Origin: Desulfovibrionaceae bacterium
Lineage (GTDB): Bacteria > Desulfobacterota > Desulfovibrionia > Desulfovibrionales > Desulfovibrionaceae
Length of the DNA stretch: 64,000 bases
NCBI GenBank assembly: GCA_029011315.1
Contig: JAQXLA010000002.1
Coordinates: 41,748 to 105,747, forward strand
Reading direction: 5' to 3'
Below the pieces are notes generated by a model. That model searched no databases. It saw nothing but the letters and a program-made list of their open reading frames with translations, and was not told where the DNA came from. Both the position numbers and the translations under genes were made by a program. Positions 1 to 10,456 of this stretch are shown one piece after another. Each line of letters starts with the position of its first letter. Within the stretch, counting starts at the first letter, position 1.

Positions 1-196
1 TGGCTTTGAACCATACGCACTGGAGAAGTTCTTCATGCCCCCGTAAACTGAAATACATGTGGCCGGAACCGGATCGGCTGAGATTGACGATTTCTCCGCG
101 CACTCTCAGATAGGGAACATTTTTTTTGAGAAGTGCCCTCAGCCGAGCGATGACATCGTCGACGTCGAGGATGTATCGTTCATTCCGGTCGGACAT
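1..196 (-). CDS. xseA: Exodeoxyribonuclease VII large subunit (5' part only)
   Basis: This is the N-terminal 65 residues of an ORF running off the left edge on the minus strand, starting at the ATG at 196. It reads MSDRNERYILDVDDVIARL and continues with VRGEIVNLSRSGSGHMYFSL, which is the N-terminal OB-fold (nucleic acid binding) signature of XseA. The enzyme is the catalytic subunit of exonuclease VII, which degrades single-stranded DNA in both directions. It lies 5 bases downstream of proS on the same strand, so the two are probably cotranscribed. The nuclease part lies outside the window. Confidence 0.85.
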   Translation of the reverse strand, partial: MSDRNERYILDVDDVIARLRALLKKNVPYLRVRGEIVNLSRSGSGHMYFSLRGHEELLQCVWFKA

Positions 197-201
197 GGTT
201 T

Positions 202-1932
202 CTAGCGAATTTTCCAGGATTTTCTGACGCGATTTTTCCATTCTTCAAAAGCCGGGGCGAAGGTTTCAGCTGACAGCGTTTCCTTTTCGCCGGTTTTGCG
301 ATTTTTCACTTCGATCACGCCTTTGGACAGTCCCTTGCCTCCGATGATGATCTGCATGGGGATACCGATCAGATCCGCATCTTTGAATTTGACTCCGGGG
401 CGTTCCTCCCTGTCGTCAATCAGGGGATCCAGACCGGAGTTGAGAAGGTAACTTTCCACAGCTTCGGTTTTTCTGAGCACAGCCTCGTCCTTCGGATCCA
501 GGCAAATGACATGCACATCGAAAGGAGCGGCCTGAGGCGGGAACAGAATGCCGTCATGATCAAAATTTTGTTCTATGCATGCGGCGACGACTCGGGAGAC
601 GCCGATTCCGTAGCATCCCATAATCATTACCTGTTCCTTGCCGTTTTCATCGAGGAAAACGGCATTCATGGCCTTGGAATATTTTGTTCCGAGTTTGAAG
701 ATATGTCCGACTTCAATGCCTTTGGCCATGCCCACAGATCCTCCGCAGACAGGACAAACGTCATTTTGCGTAATATTGCGGATATCTCCATATTCTGATG
801 AAGGAGCATCGCGGCGAGGATCCACGTTGAGAAGATGCGTATCCGTTTTGTTGGCTCCTGCAACGTAGCCGGTGTCCGCAAGCAGTTCGTTATCTGCGAC
901 GATGCGCACTGCGGCGGACAGTCCCACAGGGCCTGCAAAGCCGACAGCTGCCCCTGTCCAGGCCTCAACCTGTTCCGGAAGAGCCAGAACCACGTCGGTT
1001 TCGGCATGCAGAAAGTTTTTCAGCTTGATTTCATTCACTTCCCGATCGCCCCGTACCAGTGCCGCAACAGGTTTGCCGTCCGCAACATAGAGCAGAGTTT
1101 TGATCATTTTTTCAGGAGGACATTTCAGGAAAGAGGAAACCTCGTCGATTGTATGCATTCCGGGCGTTGAAACCTCTTCGTTTTCCGGGCAGGAAGAGGA
1201 GACCGGTTTGGAAGCCTTGATTTCTGCCTGTTCAATGTTTGCGGACCAATCGCAGGACTTGCAGTATGCAATCGTATCTTCACCCGTTTCGGCCAGAACC
1301 ATGAATTCATGGGATGAAGATCCTCCAATGCTGCCCGTATCTGCCTGAACGGGACGGAATTGGAGTCCGAGGCGTGAGAAGATCCGCTTGTAGGCTTCAT
1401 ACATCGCATCATAGCTGCGGTCGGCTCCTTCTCTGTCTCTGTCAAAGGAGTAGGCGTCCTTCATTAGAAATTCGCGGCCGCGCATCAGTCCAAAACGAGG
1501 CCTGACTTCATCACGGAATTTCCACTGAATCTGATACAGGCAGAGTGGAAGCTGCCGATAGGAACGCACTTCGCCGCGGACGAGATCGGTAACGACTTCC
1601 TCATGGGTCGGACCGTAGCAGTAGTCACGATCGTGGCGATCCTTAAAGCGCAGCAATTCCTTGCCGTAATGCGCCCAGCGTCCGGATTCGCGCCAGAGAT
1701 CCGCAGGCTGAACAGCAGGCATCAGTATTTCCTGAGCCCCGGCTCGATTCATTTCCTCACGAACGATCTGGGTAATTTTTTGAAGGGTTTTCATTCCAAG
1801 CGGCAGCCAGGAATAAACTCCTGACGTTAATTTTCGGATCATGCCTGCCCGAACCATCAGTTTGTGACTGACGACTTCCGCATCGCCAGGGGCTTCCTTT
1901 AACGTGGGAATATACCATTGACTCCAGCGCAT
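202..1932 (-). CDS. proS: Prolyl-tRNA synthetase
   Basis: This 576-residue class II aminoacyl-tRNA synthetase charges tRNA-Pro in the cytoplasm. The N-terminus ([20 protein letters not shown]) and the motif 2 region ([20 protein letters not shown]) are typical of the bacterial ProS type. The middle (about residues 225-390) holds the inserted editing domain that clears mischarged Ala-tRNA. The C-terminal anticodon-binding domain contains [19 protein letters not shown]. Length matches the family (about 570). The ATG at 1932 has a GAGG ribosome site about nine bases upstream. It sits between a glycosyltransferase gene and xseA on the same strand. Confidence 0.96.
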   Translation of the reverse strand: MRWSQWYIPTLKEAPGDAEVVSHKLMVRAGMIRKLTSGVYSWLPLGMKTLQKITQIVREEMNRAGAQEILMPAVQPADLWRESGRWAHYGKELLRFKDRHDRDYCYGPTHEEVVTDLVRGEVRSYRQLPLCLYQIQWKFRDEVRPRFGLMRGREFLMKDAYSFDRDREGADRSYDAMYEAYKRIFSRLGLQFRPVQADTGSIGGSSSHEFMVLAETGEDTIAYCKSCDWSANIEQAEIKASKPVSSSCPENEEVSTPGMHTIDEVSSFLKCPPEKMIKTLLYVADGKPVAALVRGDREVNEIKLKNFLHAETDVVLALPEQVEAWTGAAVGFAGPVGLSAAVRIVADNELLADTGYVAGANKTDTHLLNVDPRRDAPSSEYGDIRNITQNDVCPVCGGSVGMAKGIEVGHIFKLGTKYSKAMNAVFLDENGKEQVMIMGCYGIGVSRVVAACIEQNFDHDGILFPPQAAPFDVHVICLDPKDEAVLRKTEAVESYLLNSGLDPLIDDREERPGVKFKDADLIGIPMQIIIGGKGLSKGVIEVKNRKTGEKETLSAETFAPAFEEWKNRVRKSWKIR

Positions 1933-1954
1933 GGAGAAAAACCTCGTTGCTATG

Positions 1955-2944
1955 TTATTGTTTTACGGAGCAAATACTGCGCATCATTTCAAAAAAACGC
2001 TGCGCAGCGGGTTTCAGTGCAAATTGTTCGCATACAGTACGCCTGGCATTTTCTGCAAGCCTGGCGCACTGTTGCGGATCATTTCTCAGAGAGAGGACAG
2101 CTTCTCCCCAGTCCTCTTCCGTATTGAGCAACAGACCATTGTAGCCATTGCGGATGATTTCACGATTGAAGCCGACGTTTGAGGCAACGGGAACGGCTCC
2201 GCAGGCCATATACTGGAGGAGCTTGAATCCGCCTTTTCCCCGTGTATATGGCGTATCCTCGAGAGGCATCAGACCGATATCCATAGAGCGCAGATCTGCC
2301 AGCTCTCCTGACGCACTCCATAAGCGAAATCGACCGTTTTGAGGCGTCAGCCATTTCGGTTGTCTATTGGAAACGATCAGCATCGGCTCTCCGAGAGCCC
2401 GGGCGACGGATTCTGCAGGATGCTGAAGCCCGGGAAGATAGCTTGAAGTGCCGATCCATCCGACTGTTCCCCGAAAAGGCTGCCTGTGATCCGGCGTGTA
2501 GATTTCCGTATCGATCGGAGAGGTCCAAATCATGGCGTCCCGTCTTCCGGATGCTTCCGCCAGCCACCGTGTTCCGGCAATGACCAGATCGGCCTGGGAG
2601 CAAATTCTGTGGAAGCGTTCTACCTTGCGGGGCTGATCCGGATGCTCCTGATCGGTCCAAACTGCATCATCAAAATCGTAGACGAGACGGGAAAACAGGC
2701 GGCGCAGGATGAACAGCTCCCATGCAGGCAGCAGACGTTTCTGCAGAATGAGAACGTCTGCTCGATGGGAGGCAAGAAGCAGACCTGCAAGGGCCTGCAG
2801 ACGGCGCAGAAGCGTTTTCGGATAGCGTTTCGCCTGCGCATCCCATCCTTTCGCCTCTGCCATGCGCAGCAGCGGAAGAATGCGGAAGCGGACGGAAGGA
2901 AGATCGCGGCCGCCCTGAGCCAGCCAGAGGATGGACGGTTTCAT
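1955..2944 (-). CDS. Family 1-type glycosyltransferase
   Basis: This 329-residue protein has the GT-B fold pattern of group 1 glycosyltransferases. There is a short N-terminal domain, a linker near [12 protein letters not shown], and a C-terminal nucleotide-sugar half with [24 protein letters not shown] and an EDW..A motif near the end. The substrate is unknown; transfer of a sugar to LPS or another envelope glycan is the usual role. Its ATG overlaps the metG stop by one base (TGATG), so translation is probably coupled to metG. There is no obvious functional link between the two, so the placement looks like operon hitch-hiking. The protein has no signal peptide. Confidence 0.75.
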   Translation of the reverse strand: MKPSILWLAQGGRDLPSVRFRILPLLRMAEAKGWDAQAKRYPKTLLRRLQALAGLLLASHRADVLILQKRLLPAWELFILRRLFSRLVYDFDDAVWTDQEHPDQPRKVERFHRICSQADLVIAGTRWLAEASGRRDAMIWTSPIDTEIYTPDHRQPFRGTVGWIGTSSYLPGLQHPAESVARALGEPMLIVSNRQPKWLTPQNGRFRLWSASGELADLRSMDIGLMPLEDTPYTRGKGGFKLLQYMACGAVPVASNVGFNREIIRNGYNGLLLNTEEDWGEAVLSLRNDPQQCARLAENARRTVCEQFALKPAAQRFFEMMRSICSVKQ

Positions 2945-4923
2945 CAGCAGAGCTTGGATCCTGCAGGAACCATGGAGGTGGGAGCAGGCAGAGAAAGCGA
3001 ATCTCCGTTTTCTGCTGTCAGAATCATGCCCTGCGACACAATGCCGCGAATGGTTCGGGGAGCAAGGTTGGCGACGACGCAGACCTGTCTGCCAACAAGC
3101 TCTTCAGGCTTGAAATGCTGTGCGATGCCGGATACGATCTGCCGGGCTTCCGTTTCTCCAAGATCGATTTTGAACAGAAGCAGCTTATCGGCCTTCGGAA
3201 CCCGTTCGCAGGAAAGAACCGTACCGACGCGCAAATCCAATTTTTCAAAATCTGCAAAGGTCACGGCAGGCTTGGTTTCTTCGGTGATGACGTTTTTCCT
3301 GTTCTGCTTTCGAGCCTGCTTTTCCGCTTTGGCTGTCTGCTTTTCGGCCTCAGCTGCCTGTTTTAGTTCTTCAGGCATTTCCAGACGCGGGAAAAGATTG
3401 GACGATGCGGCGGGAGTGCCCTCAGTCATTCTGTTCCAGACGCCGATTTCCGTGCGGAGATCGTAATTTGGAGCGGTACCAAAAAGCTCCGATTCCGGAA
3501 GAGTCTGCCCGAGCTGGTGAAGAAGCTTTTCGGACGTTTCCGGCATGACCGGCCACAGGCAGAGAGCCGTTTTTCTCATGCATTCCATAAGGAGACGGAG
3601 AACGGCACCGAGACGTGCGTTGTCCCCCTGTTTGTACAGCGTCCACGGAGCCTGCCGATCAATGTAGCGGTTCAGGGCTCTGACCAGTTCCCAAAGCGAA
3701 TCAAGGGCCTTGGCAAACTGGACGCTGCCAAAGAGGGAAAACCAGTTGCGCATGGATTCGTCAGCCAGATCCATCAGCGTCCGATCATCTTCGGATACAG
3801 GACCGGATGGAGGCAGTGCCGATCCGAAATACTTCGCATTCATGGACAGAACCCGGCTGAACAGATTGCCGAGATCGTTGGCGAGATCCGAATTGAAGCG
3901 GTTGATAAGAGCTTCTTCCGAGAAACTCGCATCAGAACCGAAAGGCATTTCTCTCAGGAGAAAGTAACGGAACGCATCCAATCCATAGCGTTCGGCAATT
4001 ACTGCAGGATCAACGACGTTCCCCAGAGATTTGGACATCTTTGTTTCGCGAATCAGCCAGTATCCGTGCACATTCAAATGATCATAGATGGGCAGACCGG
4101 CCGATTTCAGCATTGTCGGCCAGAAAATGCCATGAGGCTTGAGAATGTCTTTCGCGACAAGATGTTCCCCCGGCCAGAATTTGCTGAAGGCGTCGCCGTC
4201 AGGCCAGTCAATGCCCGAGATGTAGTTGATGAGGGCATCAAACCAGACATAGCAGACATAGTCTGTATCAAACGGCAGCTCAATTCCCCAGGAAAGGCGT
4301 GATTTGGGACGGGAAATGCACAAATCTTCCAGCACGCCGCCTTCCAGCATGGCCAGAACTTCGTTGCGATACCGTTCCGGACGAATGAAGTCCGGATGCT
4401 GTTCGATATACTCCTTCAGCCAGGGCAGATATTTGGACATTCTGAAGAAGTAGTTCTTTTCCTGAATAAATTCCGGTTTTGTAAGATGCTGTGGACAAAG
4501 TCCGTTTTCGAGCTCCTTTTCCGTATAGAAACGCTCGCATCCTGTGCAGTAATGCCCGCCGAATTCTCCGAAATAGATGTCTCCGTTGTCGTAAACTTTC
4601 TGGAGAAATCTCTGAACTTTCTCCATGTGATCGGGATCCGTCGTGCGAATGAAGCGATCATGACGAATGCCAAGCTTAGGCCATAACGTGCGAAATTCTC
4701 TGCTGACGGAATCGACGAAAGACTGCGGATCTGTTCCGATTTTTTCTGCGGAGCGCACGATTTTGTCTCCGTGCTCATCCGTTCCTGTCAGAAAAAACGT
4801 CTCTTCACCCAAAGAGGCATGAAAACGCCGCATGGTATCGGCGACGATGGTTGAATAGGCATGTCCGAGATGAGGACGGGCATTAACGTAATAAATCGGG
4901 GTTGTAATAAAAAACGAAGACAC
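2944..4923 (-). CDS. metG: Methionyl-tRNA synthetase
   Basis: This 659-residue class I synthetase charges tRNA-Met. The signature sequences are TTPIYYVNARPHLGHAYSTI (HIGH region), a zinc knuckle with CTGCERFY and CPQH, and TKMSKSLGN (KMSKS loop). The C-terminal 110 residues (from about AVTFADFEKLDLRVGTVLSC) form the EMAP-II/Trbp111-like tRNA-binding domain found in dimeric MetG. The start is GTG at 4923, supported by AGGAGA about eight bases upstream. The gene follows a PSP1/RicT-like gene by 24 bases, an association known from other bacteria where the ricT-type gene lies near metG/holB. It overlaps the following glycosyltransferase by one base. Confidence 0.96.
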   Translation of the reverse strand: MSSFFITTPIYYVNARPHLGHAYSTIVADTMRRFHASLGEETFFLTGTDEHGDKIVRSAEKIGTDPQSFVDSVSREFRTLWPKLGIRHDRFIRTTDPDHMEKVQRFLQKVYDNGDIYFGEFGGHYCTGCERFYTEKELENGLCPQHLTKPEFIQEKNYFFRMSKYLPWLKEYIEQHPDFIRPERYRNEVLAMLEGGVLEDLCISRPKSRLSWGIELPFDTDYVCYVWFDALINYISGIDWPDGDAFSKFWPGEHLVAKDILKPHGIFWPTMLKSAGLPIYDHLNVHGYWLIRETKMSKSLGNVVDPAVIAERYGLDAFRYFLLREMPFGSDASFSEEALINRFNSDLANDLGNLFSRVLSMNAKYFGSALPPSGPVSEDDRTLMDLADESMRNWFSLFGSVQFAKALDSLWELVRALNRYIDRQAPWTLYKQGDNARLGAVLRLLMECMRKTALCLWPVMPETSEKLLHQLGQTLPESELFGTAPNYDLRTEIGVWNRMTEGTPAASSNLFPRLEMPEELKQAAEAEKQTAKAEKQARKQNRKNVITEETKPAVTFADFEKLDLRVGTVLSCERVPKADKLLLFKIDLGETEARQIVSGIAQHFKPEELVGRQVCVVANLAPRTIRGIVSQGMILTAENGDSLSLPAPTSMVPAGSKLC

Positions 4924-4947
4924 GGCAGACTTCTCCTGTCTGGGCGC

Positions 4948-6003
4948 TTAGTGCTTGCGCCGCTTTTTTTTCTTGGAGCGGATTTCCGGAGAGACTTCGG
5001 TGACCGGTTGAGAGGAAAAATGAACGGCATAGGGATCCTCCATAGTGGAGAACATTCCGTCGTCACCGAAATCCTCGCCAAGATTGTCCGGGCCGATTTC
5101 AAAAACCATAAGATCCTGCGGCTGAGAAGTTCCCTGGGACGGCTGATCCGCATGTTCTTCTCCGGATTCCTGCTTGGGAATCTGGGGCGGCTGTTCCGGA
5201 CGGAAGGGATGCAGATTCTGCCATTCTTCAAGTGACAGATCCCGCTCTTCATTGGCGTCATTCAGAACCGATACGCTGCCTCGGAACATGCTGGTCCGCA
5301 GAACTCGCAGAAAACCGCAGTCCGTCTGGTATCTTTTTCCAATTCTGGGACTGGCCTCAAGAAAACGATCATAGTTTTCCTGTTCGTAACTGAGGCAGCA
5401 GAGCAGACGTCCGCAGATTCCGGAAATTTTCGTAGGATTGAGGAAGAGATTCTGTTCTTTGGCCATGCGGATTGTCACAGGCGCAAATTTTTTCAGATGC
5501 CTGTGGCAGCAACATACCATGCCGCAGCTGCCTATGGCACCGATCATTTGGGTTTCGTGCCTCACGCCAATTTGGCGAAGCTCGATTCTGATATGGTATT
5601 CACGCACCAGCGCTTTGACCAGTTCCCGAAAGTCGATGCGCGTTGGTGCGGTAAAATAAAAGAGCAGCTTGCTGCGATCAAACAGCATTTCCACGGAAAC
5701 CAGCTTCATCTCAAGCCGCAAGTCGGCGATGCACTGGGAGCAGAACCGTTCTGCCTCCCGGCATGTTTCGCGATTTTTTTGCACCTGCTCGAGATCTTCC
5801 CTGTTTACCCTGCGCAAGACAGGACGGATTTCATCCGGATTCAGTTCCCTGGGAGGTTCTGATCGGCGGGCGAGGACGCGCCCGACGCCCAGCCCCTGCT
5901 CTGTAGAAGCGATGACAAGATCCCCGCAGGAAATAAAAGGATCTTCGGTGCTGAAGACATACAGCTGTCCGTATGAGGTAAATTTGATATGAAGAAAAAA
6001 CAT
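4948..6003 (-). CDS. PSP1 domain (RicT/YaaT-like) protein
   Basis: This 351-residue cytoplasmic protein carries a PSP1 domain in its first 270 residues. The diagnostic stretch is QIGVRHETQMIGAIGSCG followed by MVCCCHRHLKKFAPVTI and ISGICGRLLCCLSYEQ. The cysteines in these motifs are those that in Bacillus RicT help ligate Fe-S clusters in the RicA/RicF/RicT complex acting on RNA maturation; that role is known for Bacillus and only inferred here. The C-terminal 80 residues are acidic and low in complexity, ending in a basic KKKKRRKH tail. It heads the run PSP1-metG-glycosyltransferase-proS-xseA on the minus strand. Confidence 0.85.
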   Translation of the reverse strand: MFFLHIKFTSYGQLYVFSTEDPFISCGDLVIASTEQGLGVGRVLARRSEPPRELNPDEIRPVLRRVNREDLEQVQKNRETCREAERFCSQCIADLRLEMKLVSVEMLFDRSKLLFYFTAPTRIDFRELVKALVREYHIRIELRQIGVRHETQMIGAIGSCGMVCCCHRHLKKFAPVTIRMAKEQNLFLNPTKISGICGRLLCCLSYEQENYDRFLEASPRIGKRYQTDCGFLRVLRTSMFRGSVSVLNDANEERDLSLEEWQNLHPFRPEQPPQIPKQESGEEHADQPSQGTSQPQDLMVFEIGPDNLGEDFGDDGMFSTMEDPYAVHFSSQPVTEVSPEIRSKKKKRRKH

Positions 6004-6071
6004 GAATCGGAAAGCATCCTTGAAACGAATAGCAGTGAATGGATTCTTTTTCTGTCAAAAAGCCTGTTGTG

Positions 6072-7595
6072 TCAATCGGAGCCAGATTTTTTCGCTGCCA
6101 GTCGCGCTTCGAGTGAAGCATCGGGCACAACTCGGAATGAGGGCTCCATGTGATCGATGCGTACAGCCCCCCTGGCTGCTCCCCGGATAGGATGAACATA
6201 TTTGGCGCAGGCGACGATGACTTCGGCCTGAGAGGCGTCCTTAAATTCGCTTTTCAGAACAGCGAGGATACCTGCTTCCCGTAAGGTTCTTTCCGGAATG
6301 GGCTGAGCGGCAAAATCCCGCCTGATGATGACATGAGATCCGGATCCTCCGCCGGCATGAATCCAAAGATCATGCGGCATAGCCGCTTTCAGTACCGCTG
6401 CGTTTCCTGATGCATCGCGACCTCGGAGCATCAGGAAACCATCGCTGCTGCGGAAGCTCTGAACCCGATTCGGAATGGCATTCCGGTTTTTCCGGACAGC
6501 AACAGGAGATGCCGGTGCCGCTGCTGCGGCGACGCTTCCAGATTGTTCGGCATCAGCCAGCGCTTTTTGGACGCTCTGAAAGCGGTCTTCCAGATATTTC
6601 AGCCCCCGTTTCCCCCGCGCTGCCCGGTGAAACATGGCTTCCATGTTTTCTCTGACTGTCAATTTCTGATCAAGAATCAATGGCATGGAAAGCCCGTACA
6701 GCTGAATTTCAGACTGCTTTTCATCAGGAGAAAAACGGTACAGCTCCGCCTGGAGCGCCAGTGCGCTTTTCTGTTCATCCCGCATGGCGATCAGCCGGAT
6801 GCGTTCTTTTTCGAGTTTGATAAGCAGCCGTCGCAAACGTGCTGCCTCCCTTTTTGCCGGAAGTTCGGCCAGATCGCGGGCTTTTCTGGCCATATCCCTT
6901 AAAACAAGGCTTTCACCTGCTGATGTGCAGGCCGCTTCAGGAAGTTCAAAGACCTTTTCCTGCAGCCTCTCACCATTTTTCATGCTCAGCTCGTCTGGGA
7001 GAGGCCATGCGTACAGCTCCCGATCTCCCGCAGCATTTTCATACAGGAAGAGATCTCCGCTTCCGTATTCCAGATCAGCCAGCAGTGCCATCCGTTCTCC
7101 AGACGGCAGATACTGAAGCGTTTTGCGCAATGCAGGTGTCAAAACGGGAAATTGCCGCCAGTTTTCTGAATTATCAGAGAGATCGTCAGGCGACGGCCAG
7201 AGATAGACCTCTTCAGAAGGAGGCATCTCAAAAAGCAGTTCCGCTCCGGTGCGGAGATCCAGTTTCAGCCATAGTGGAGTATCCGGATCAAAATGGAGAT
7301 ACAGCTGACGTTCTGGCCAGCGAACTGCAGTTCCAAGGATGCGGCGGCCGCTGAGGTGTTTCCGTAGCCTCATGACGGCTGCGGTGGGGGCTGATCCTGT
7401 CGATATTCGGGAAGGGGAGAAAAAAAGGAAATTGTCAGCTCTTCCGAAACGAAGCAGAAGATGACGTTTACACCCCCCGCCGTACAGGGTAAACTGCAGA
7501 ACATCGGCAGATGGCGAACTGATTTTTTCCATGCGGCAGCCGGGAAGAATCCTGCAGAGGCTGTCGCATAGCCGACGGAAGACGTGACAGTCCAT
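6072..7595 (-). CDS. NFACT family ribosome-quality-control-like protein (RqcH/Rqc2 relative)
   Basis: This 507-residue protein has the NFACT layout: an N-terminal NFACT-N region, a central coiled coil (about residues 255-370, rich in K/E/R) and a C-terminal NFACT-R domain (DUF814). The last has the family motif HDLWIHAGGGSGSHVIIR and ends with VHPIRGAARGAVRI. Family members bind the 60S/50S subunit and, in Bacillus RqcH, recruit tRNA-Ala to tag stalled nascent chains. Whether this shorter N-domain keeps that activity cannot be read from the sequence. It starts two bases after the dksA-like stop, so the two form an operon. Confidence 0.82.
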   Translation of the reverse strand: MDCHVFRRLCDSLCRILPGCRMEKISSPSADVLQFTLYGGGCKRHLLLRFGRADNFLFFSPSRISTGSAPTAAVMRLRKHLSGRRILGTAVRWPERQLYLHFDPDTPLWLKLDLRTGAELLFEMPPSEEVYLWPSPDDLSDNSENWRQFPVLTPALRKTLQYLPSGERMALLADLEYGSGDLFLYENAAGDRELYAWPLPDELSMKNGERLQEKVFELPEAACTSAGESLVLRDMARKARDLAELPAKREAARLRRLLIKLEKERIRLIAMRDEQKSALALQAELYRFSPDEKQSEIQLYGLSMPLILDQKLTVRENMEAMFHRAARGKRGLKYLEDRFQSVQKALADAEQSGSVAAAAAPASPVAVRKNRNAIPNRVQSFRSSDGFLMLRGRDASGNAAVLKAAMPHDLWIHAGGGSGSHVIIRRDFAAQPIPERTLREAGILAVLKSEFKDASQAEVIVACAKYVHPIRGAARGAVRIDHMEPSFRVVPDASLEARLAAKKSGSD

Positions 7596-7597
7596 GA

Positions 7598-7954
7598 TTA
7601 ATCAGCGTTTTCCCGTTCTTCCTGACGGCTTTTGCAGTTGATGCAAAGCGTTGTGACGGGACGGGCTTTGAGTCGGGACAGGCTGATCTCTTCTCCGCAT
7701 TCCTCGCAGATTCCATAAACTCCTTCATCGATGCGGCGCAGAGCTTCATGAATCTTGCGTATCAGAATCCGTTCCCGATCGCGAATACGCAGAATAAACG
7801 CTCTGTCAGATTCCGCCGAAGCCCGATCGGCCGGATCAGCAAACGGCTCGTTCGACATATTCAATTCTTCAAGCGTGCCATCGCCCTTATTTTGAGCTTC
7901 CTCCAGCATTTTCTGGAGCAATGCCTGAAAAAATTCGAGATCTTTCTGTTCCAC
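7598..7954 (-). CDS. dksA: DksA/TraR family zinc-finger transcription factor
   Basis: This 118-residue protein consists of an N-terminal helical coiled coil and a C4 zinc finger, CEEC...CINC, in the context [20 protein letters not shown]. DksA binds the secondary channel of RNA polymerase and acts with ppGpp on rRNA and amino acid promoters. It is somewhat shorter than E. coli DksA (151 residues), which is common in deltaproteobacteria. The coiled-coil tip, where DksA has two acidic residues, is near [14 protein letters not shown]. The start is GTG with a strong GAGGAGGAT site just upstream. It is followed at two bases by the NFACT gene. Confidence 0.85.
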   Translation of the reverse strand: MEQKDLEFFQALLQKMLEEAQNKGDGTLEELNMSNEPFADPADRASAESDRAFILRIRDRERILIRKIHEALRRIDEGVYGICEECGEEISLSRLKARPVTTLCINCKSRQEERENAD

Positions 7955-8194
7955 GGGATCCTCCTCATTTCAGAACGGATGCCGGTTTTTTCAAGTGAAA
8001 AAGTAAAAGAAGAAAAAGCCTATACGATATTTTTCAGATTTCGTAAAGAGAGCCGAACGGGTGGTGAAAGGCGGAAAATCTCTCTAAAAAAACGCTTTTG
8101 TTTTCATAAAAACAGGGGTATTTTTTCACAGATCTGCCGTTTTGGCAGCACAGAAACGACGGATATATTGACATATTTTGTAAGGAGCCTTTGC

Positions 8195-10375
8195 ATGAGC
8201 GGTAGCAATGCCCGAAGCAATGCGATTGTGGCAATCACAAGCTACAAACCGGAATCGCAGTTTTTAAATTATGCCAGCAAAAAGCCGACAGAAACCTACG
8301 GAAGCAGTGTCTTTAGCGACAAGGTGATGAAGGAGCGGCTTCCCCGCAATGTGTACCGTTCCCTGCATAAGACCATCGAAAAGGGCATGAGACTGGATGC
8401 CTCGCTTGCCGATATCGTTGCATCATGCATGAAAGACTGGGCGATAGAAAACGGCGCAACGCATTTTACGCATGTTTTCTATCCTTTGAGCGGGCAGTCT
8501 GCGGAAAAGCACGACAGCTTCCTGGCTCCGGATGGCAACGGAGGCGTTATTACGGAATTTAGCGGCAAGATGCTCAGCCAGGGCGAATCTGATGCGTCAA
8601 GCTTTCCTTCCGGAGGCTTGCGAAGCACTTTTGAGGCCAGGGGATATACGGCATGGGATGTGACAAGCCCCGCATATCTTATGAAAAATTCAGGCGGGAT
8701 AGTCCTTTGTGTTCCTACAGCTTTTGTTTCCTGGACAGGCGTGGCGTTGGATCGCAAAACGCCGCTTCTTCGTTCCAATCAGGCTTTAAGTCGTCAGGCC
8801 GTGCGCGTCTTGAAACTGTTTGGCATCGAGACCACGCTTCCAGTCCTGTCCAATGCCGGCCTTGAACAGGAATTTTTCCTTATTGATCGCAATTTTGTTT
8901 TCGGCCGTCCGGATCTGCTCATCGCCGGTCGGACTTTGATGGGCGCCCGTCCCGCCAAGGGGCAGGAATTTGAAGATCAGTATTTCGGCGTAATGCCGCG
9001 TCGCGTGCAGGCCTGCATGTCAGAAGTGGAAGCGGAACTGCATCGCCTTGGCGTTCCCGTGCGCACCCGTCATAATGAAGTCGCTCCAAGCCAGTATGAA
9101 ATTGCGCCTGTTTTTGAATCGGGGAACCTGGCTGTGGATCACAATCAGCTCATTATGACGGTTCTTCGCAATATTGCCAAAAGTCACGGACTGACGTGTC
9201 TGCTTCATGAAAAGCCTTTCTCGGGCATTAACGGATCGGGAAAACATCTGAATTATTCCATCGGCAATGCTGAAGTAGGCAATCTGTTCGATCCCGGGGA
9301 AACGCCGCATAAGAATGCTATGTTCCTGGTCTTTCTGGTTTGCGCTATCCGGGCACTTCATAAATATGGCGGGATTCTCCGAGCTTCTGCGGCGTCTGCT
9401 TCGAATGATCATCGTCTTGGAGCCAATGAAGCACCGCCTGCGATTATGTCCATGTTCCTTGGTGATCAGCTGACGGATATTCTGGAGCAGTTCCGATCTG
9501 GCAGAGCGCGCACTTCCGGAAGTAAGCGGGTGATGAACGTGGGTGTGGATATCCTGCCCCCCCTGGCCGCTGATCCCGGAGACAGAAACCGCACAAGTCC
9601 TTTTGCCTTTACAGGAAATCGTTTTGAATTTCGTGCGCTGGGATCCAGCATGTCTGCATCTGCTTCTCAGGTTGCTCTCAATACCATGATGGCGGATTCT
9701 CTGGATTATGCGGCGACGCGTCTGGAAATGCTGTGCGGCGGCAACATGGAAAAACTGAATGATGCCGTAGCTGTCCTCGTTCGGGAAGTCATGGAAAAAC
9801 ACAGCGCCGTCATTTTCAACGGTGACGGATATTCTGCGGAATGGCATCATGAAGCGGAATTGCGCGGGCTGCCGAATTACCGGACGACCCCGGAATCCCT
9901 TATGGTGTACTGTGCGCCGGAAACGATTGATTTGTATGGTCGTTATAATGTCCTCTCCCGTCAGGAACTGAAGGCGCGTCAGGAAATCTATACAGAACAA
10001 TATTGTAAAACCATTCACACGGAAGCCAGCCTTGTCATCCGAATGGCGCGCACCATTGTGTATCCTGCCGGACTGCGCTGGCAAAAGGAGCTGGCTCAGA
10101 CGGCATGCAGTATGCAGAGCCTTGGCAGACCTGCTGACACAGTTCTGCTTGACGAAGTGGCGGATCTTCTGGAAAAGCTGCGTCTCAATGTGGAACATCT
10201 GGAAAACGAGCTGGTCAATGTCGATACCGATATCGTGAGAAAAGCCCATCACTGCGGCACTTCGGTGTTGCTTGCCATGAAGCATGTGAGGGAGTGCGCG
10301 GATCGGCTTGAAAGTCTGGTTCCGGAAGATCTTTGGCCTTTGCCGAGCTACCAGGAAATGCTGTTCATTAAATGA
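8195..10375 (+). CDS. glnN: Type III glutamine synthetase
   Basis: This enzyme forms glutamine from glutamate, ammonia and ATP. The GSIII type is recognised by its length (726 residues, against about 470 for GlnA) and by the motifs [17 protein letters not shown] and [17 protein letters not shown]. The catalytic core also contains [16 protein letters not shown]. The ORF track opens 149 codons earlier, at 7748, but that part runs antisense to the dksA-like gene and has no coding character. I place the start at the ATG at 8195, preceded by TAAGGAG at seven bases, which gives [15 protein letters not shown] bidirectional terminator follows. The gene is monocistronic with no nitrogen regulator beside it. 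Confidence 0.93.
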   Translation: MSGSNARSNAIVAITSYKPESQFLNYASKKPTETYGSSVFSDKVMKERLPRNVYRSLHKTIEKGMRLDASLADIVASCMKDWAIENGATHFTHVFYPLSGQSAEKHDSFLAPDGNGGVITEFSGKMLSQGESDASSFPSGGLRSTFEARGYTAWDVTSPAYLMKNSGGIVLCVPTAFVSWTGVALDRKTPLLRSNQALSRQAVRVLKLFGIETTLPVLSNAGLEQEFFLIDRNFVFGRPDLLIAGRTLMGARPAKGQEFEDQYFGVMPRRVQACMSEVEAELHRLGVPVRTRHNEVAPSQYEIAPVFESGNLAVDHNQLIMTVLRNIAKSHGLTCLLHEKPFSGINGSGKHLNYSIGNAEVGNLFDPGETPHKNAMFLVFLVCAIRALHKYGGILRASAASASNDHRLGANEAPPAIMSMFLGDQLTDILEQFRSGRARTSGSKRVMNVGVDILPPLAADPGDRNRTSPFAFTGNRFEFRALGSSMSASASQVALNTMMADSLDYAATRLEMLCGGNMEKLNDAVAVLVREVMEKHSAVIFNGDGYSAEWHHEAELRGLPNYRTTPESLMVYCAPETIDLYGRYNVLSRQELKARQEIYTEQYCKTIHTEASLVIRMARTIVYPAGLRWQKELAQTACSMQSLGRPADTVLLDEVADLLEKLRLNVEHLENELVNVDTDIVRKAHHCGTSVLLAMKHVRECADRLESLVPEDLWPLPSYQEMLFIK

Positions 10376-10400
10376 TGATTTGAATTTCTTAAATCGCGAA

Positions 10401-10444
10401 AAAGCAGGGAGAGTCGTATCAAAAGTCTCTCCCTGCTTTTTTTG
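10401..10444. terminator. Bidirectional intrinsic terminator after glnN
   Basis: A 13 bp perfect stem (AAAGCAGGGAGAG pairing with CTCTCCCTGCTTT) with a 13-base loop is followed by a T run on the plus strand and flanked by A residues on the other side. It lies between the convergent glnN and RNA methyltransferase genes and can end both transcripts. Confidence 0.85.
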
Positions 10445-10456
10445 TATCTTATTGTT

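Noticed and set aside
8168-8180. TTGACA box before glnN
   Set aside because: It lies only about 20 bases before the ATG and has no -10 box at the right distance.
7748-8194. N-terminal 149-codon extension of the glnN frame
   Set aside because: It runs antisense to the dksA-like gene, has no GSIII homology, and a good ribosome site lies before 8195.
9020-10285. 421-codon minus-strand ORF opposite glnN
   Set aside because: It is antisense to a clear type III glutamine synthetase core and shows no recognisable motif.
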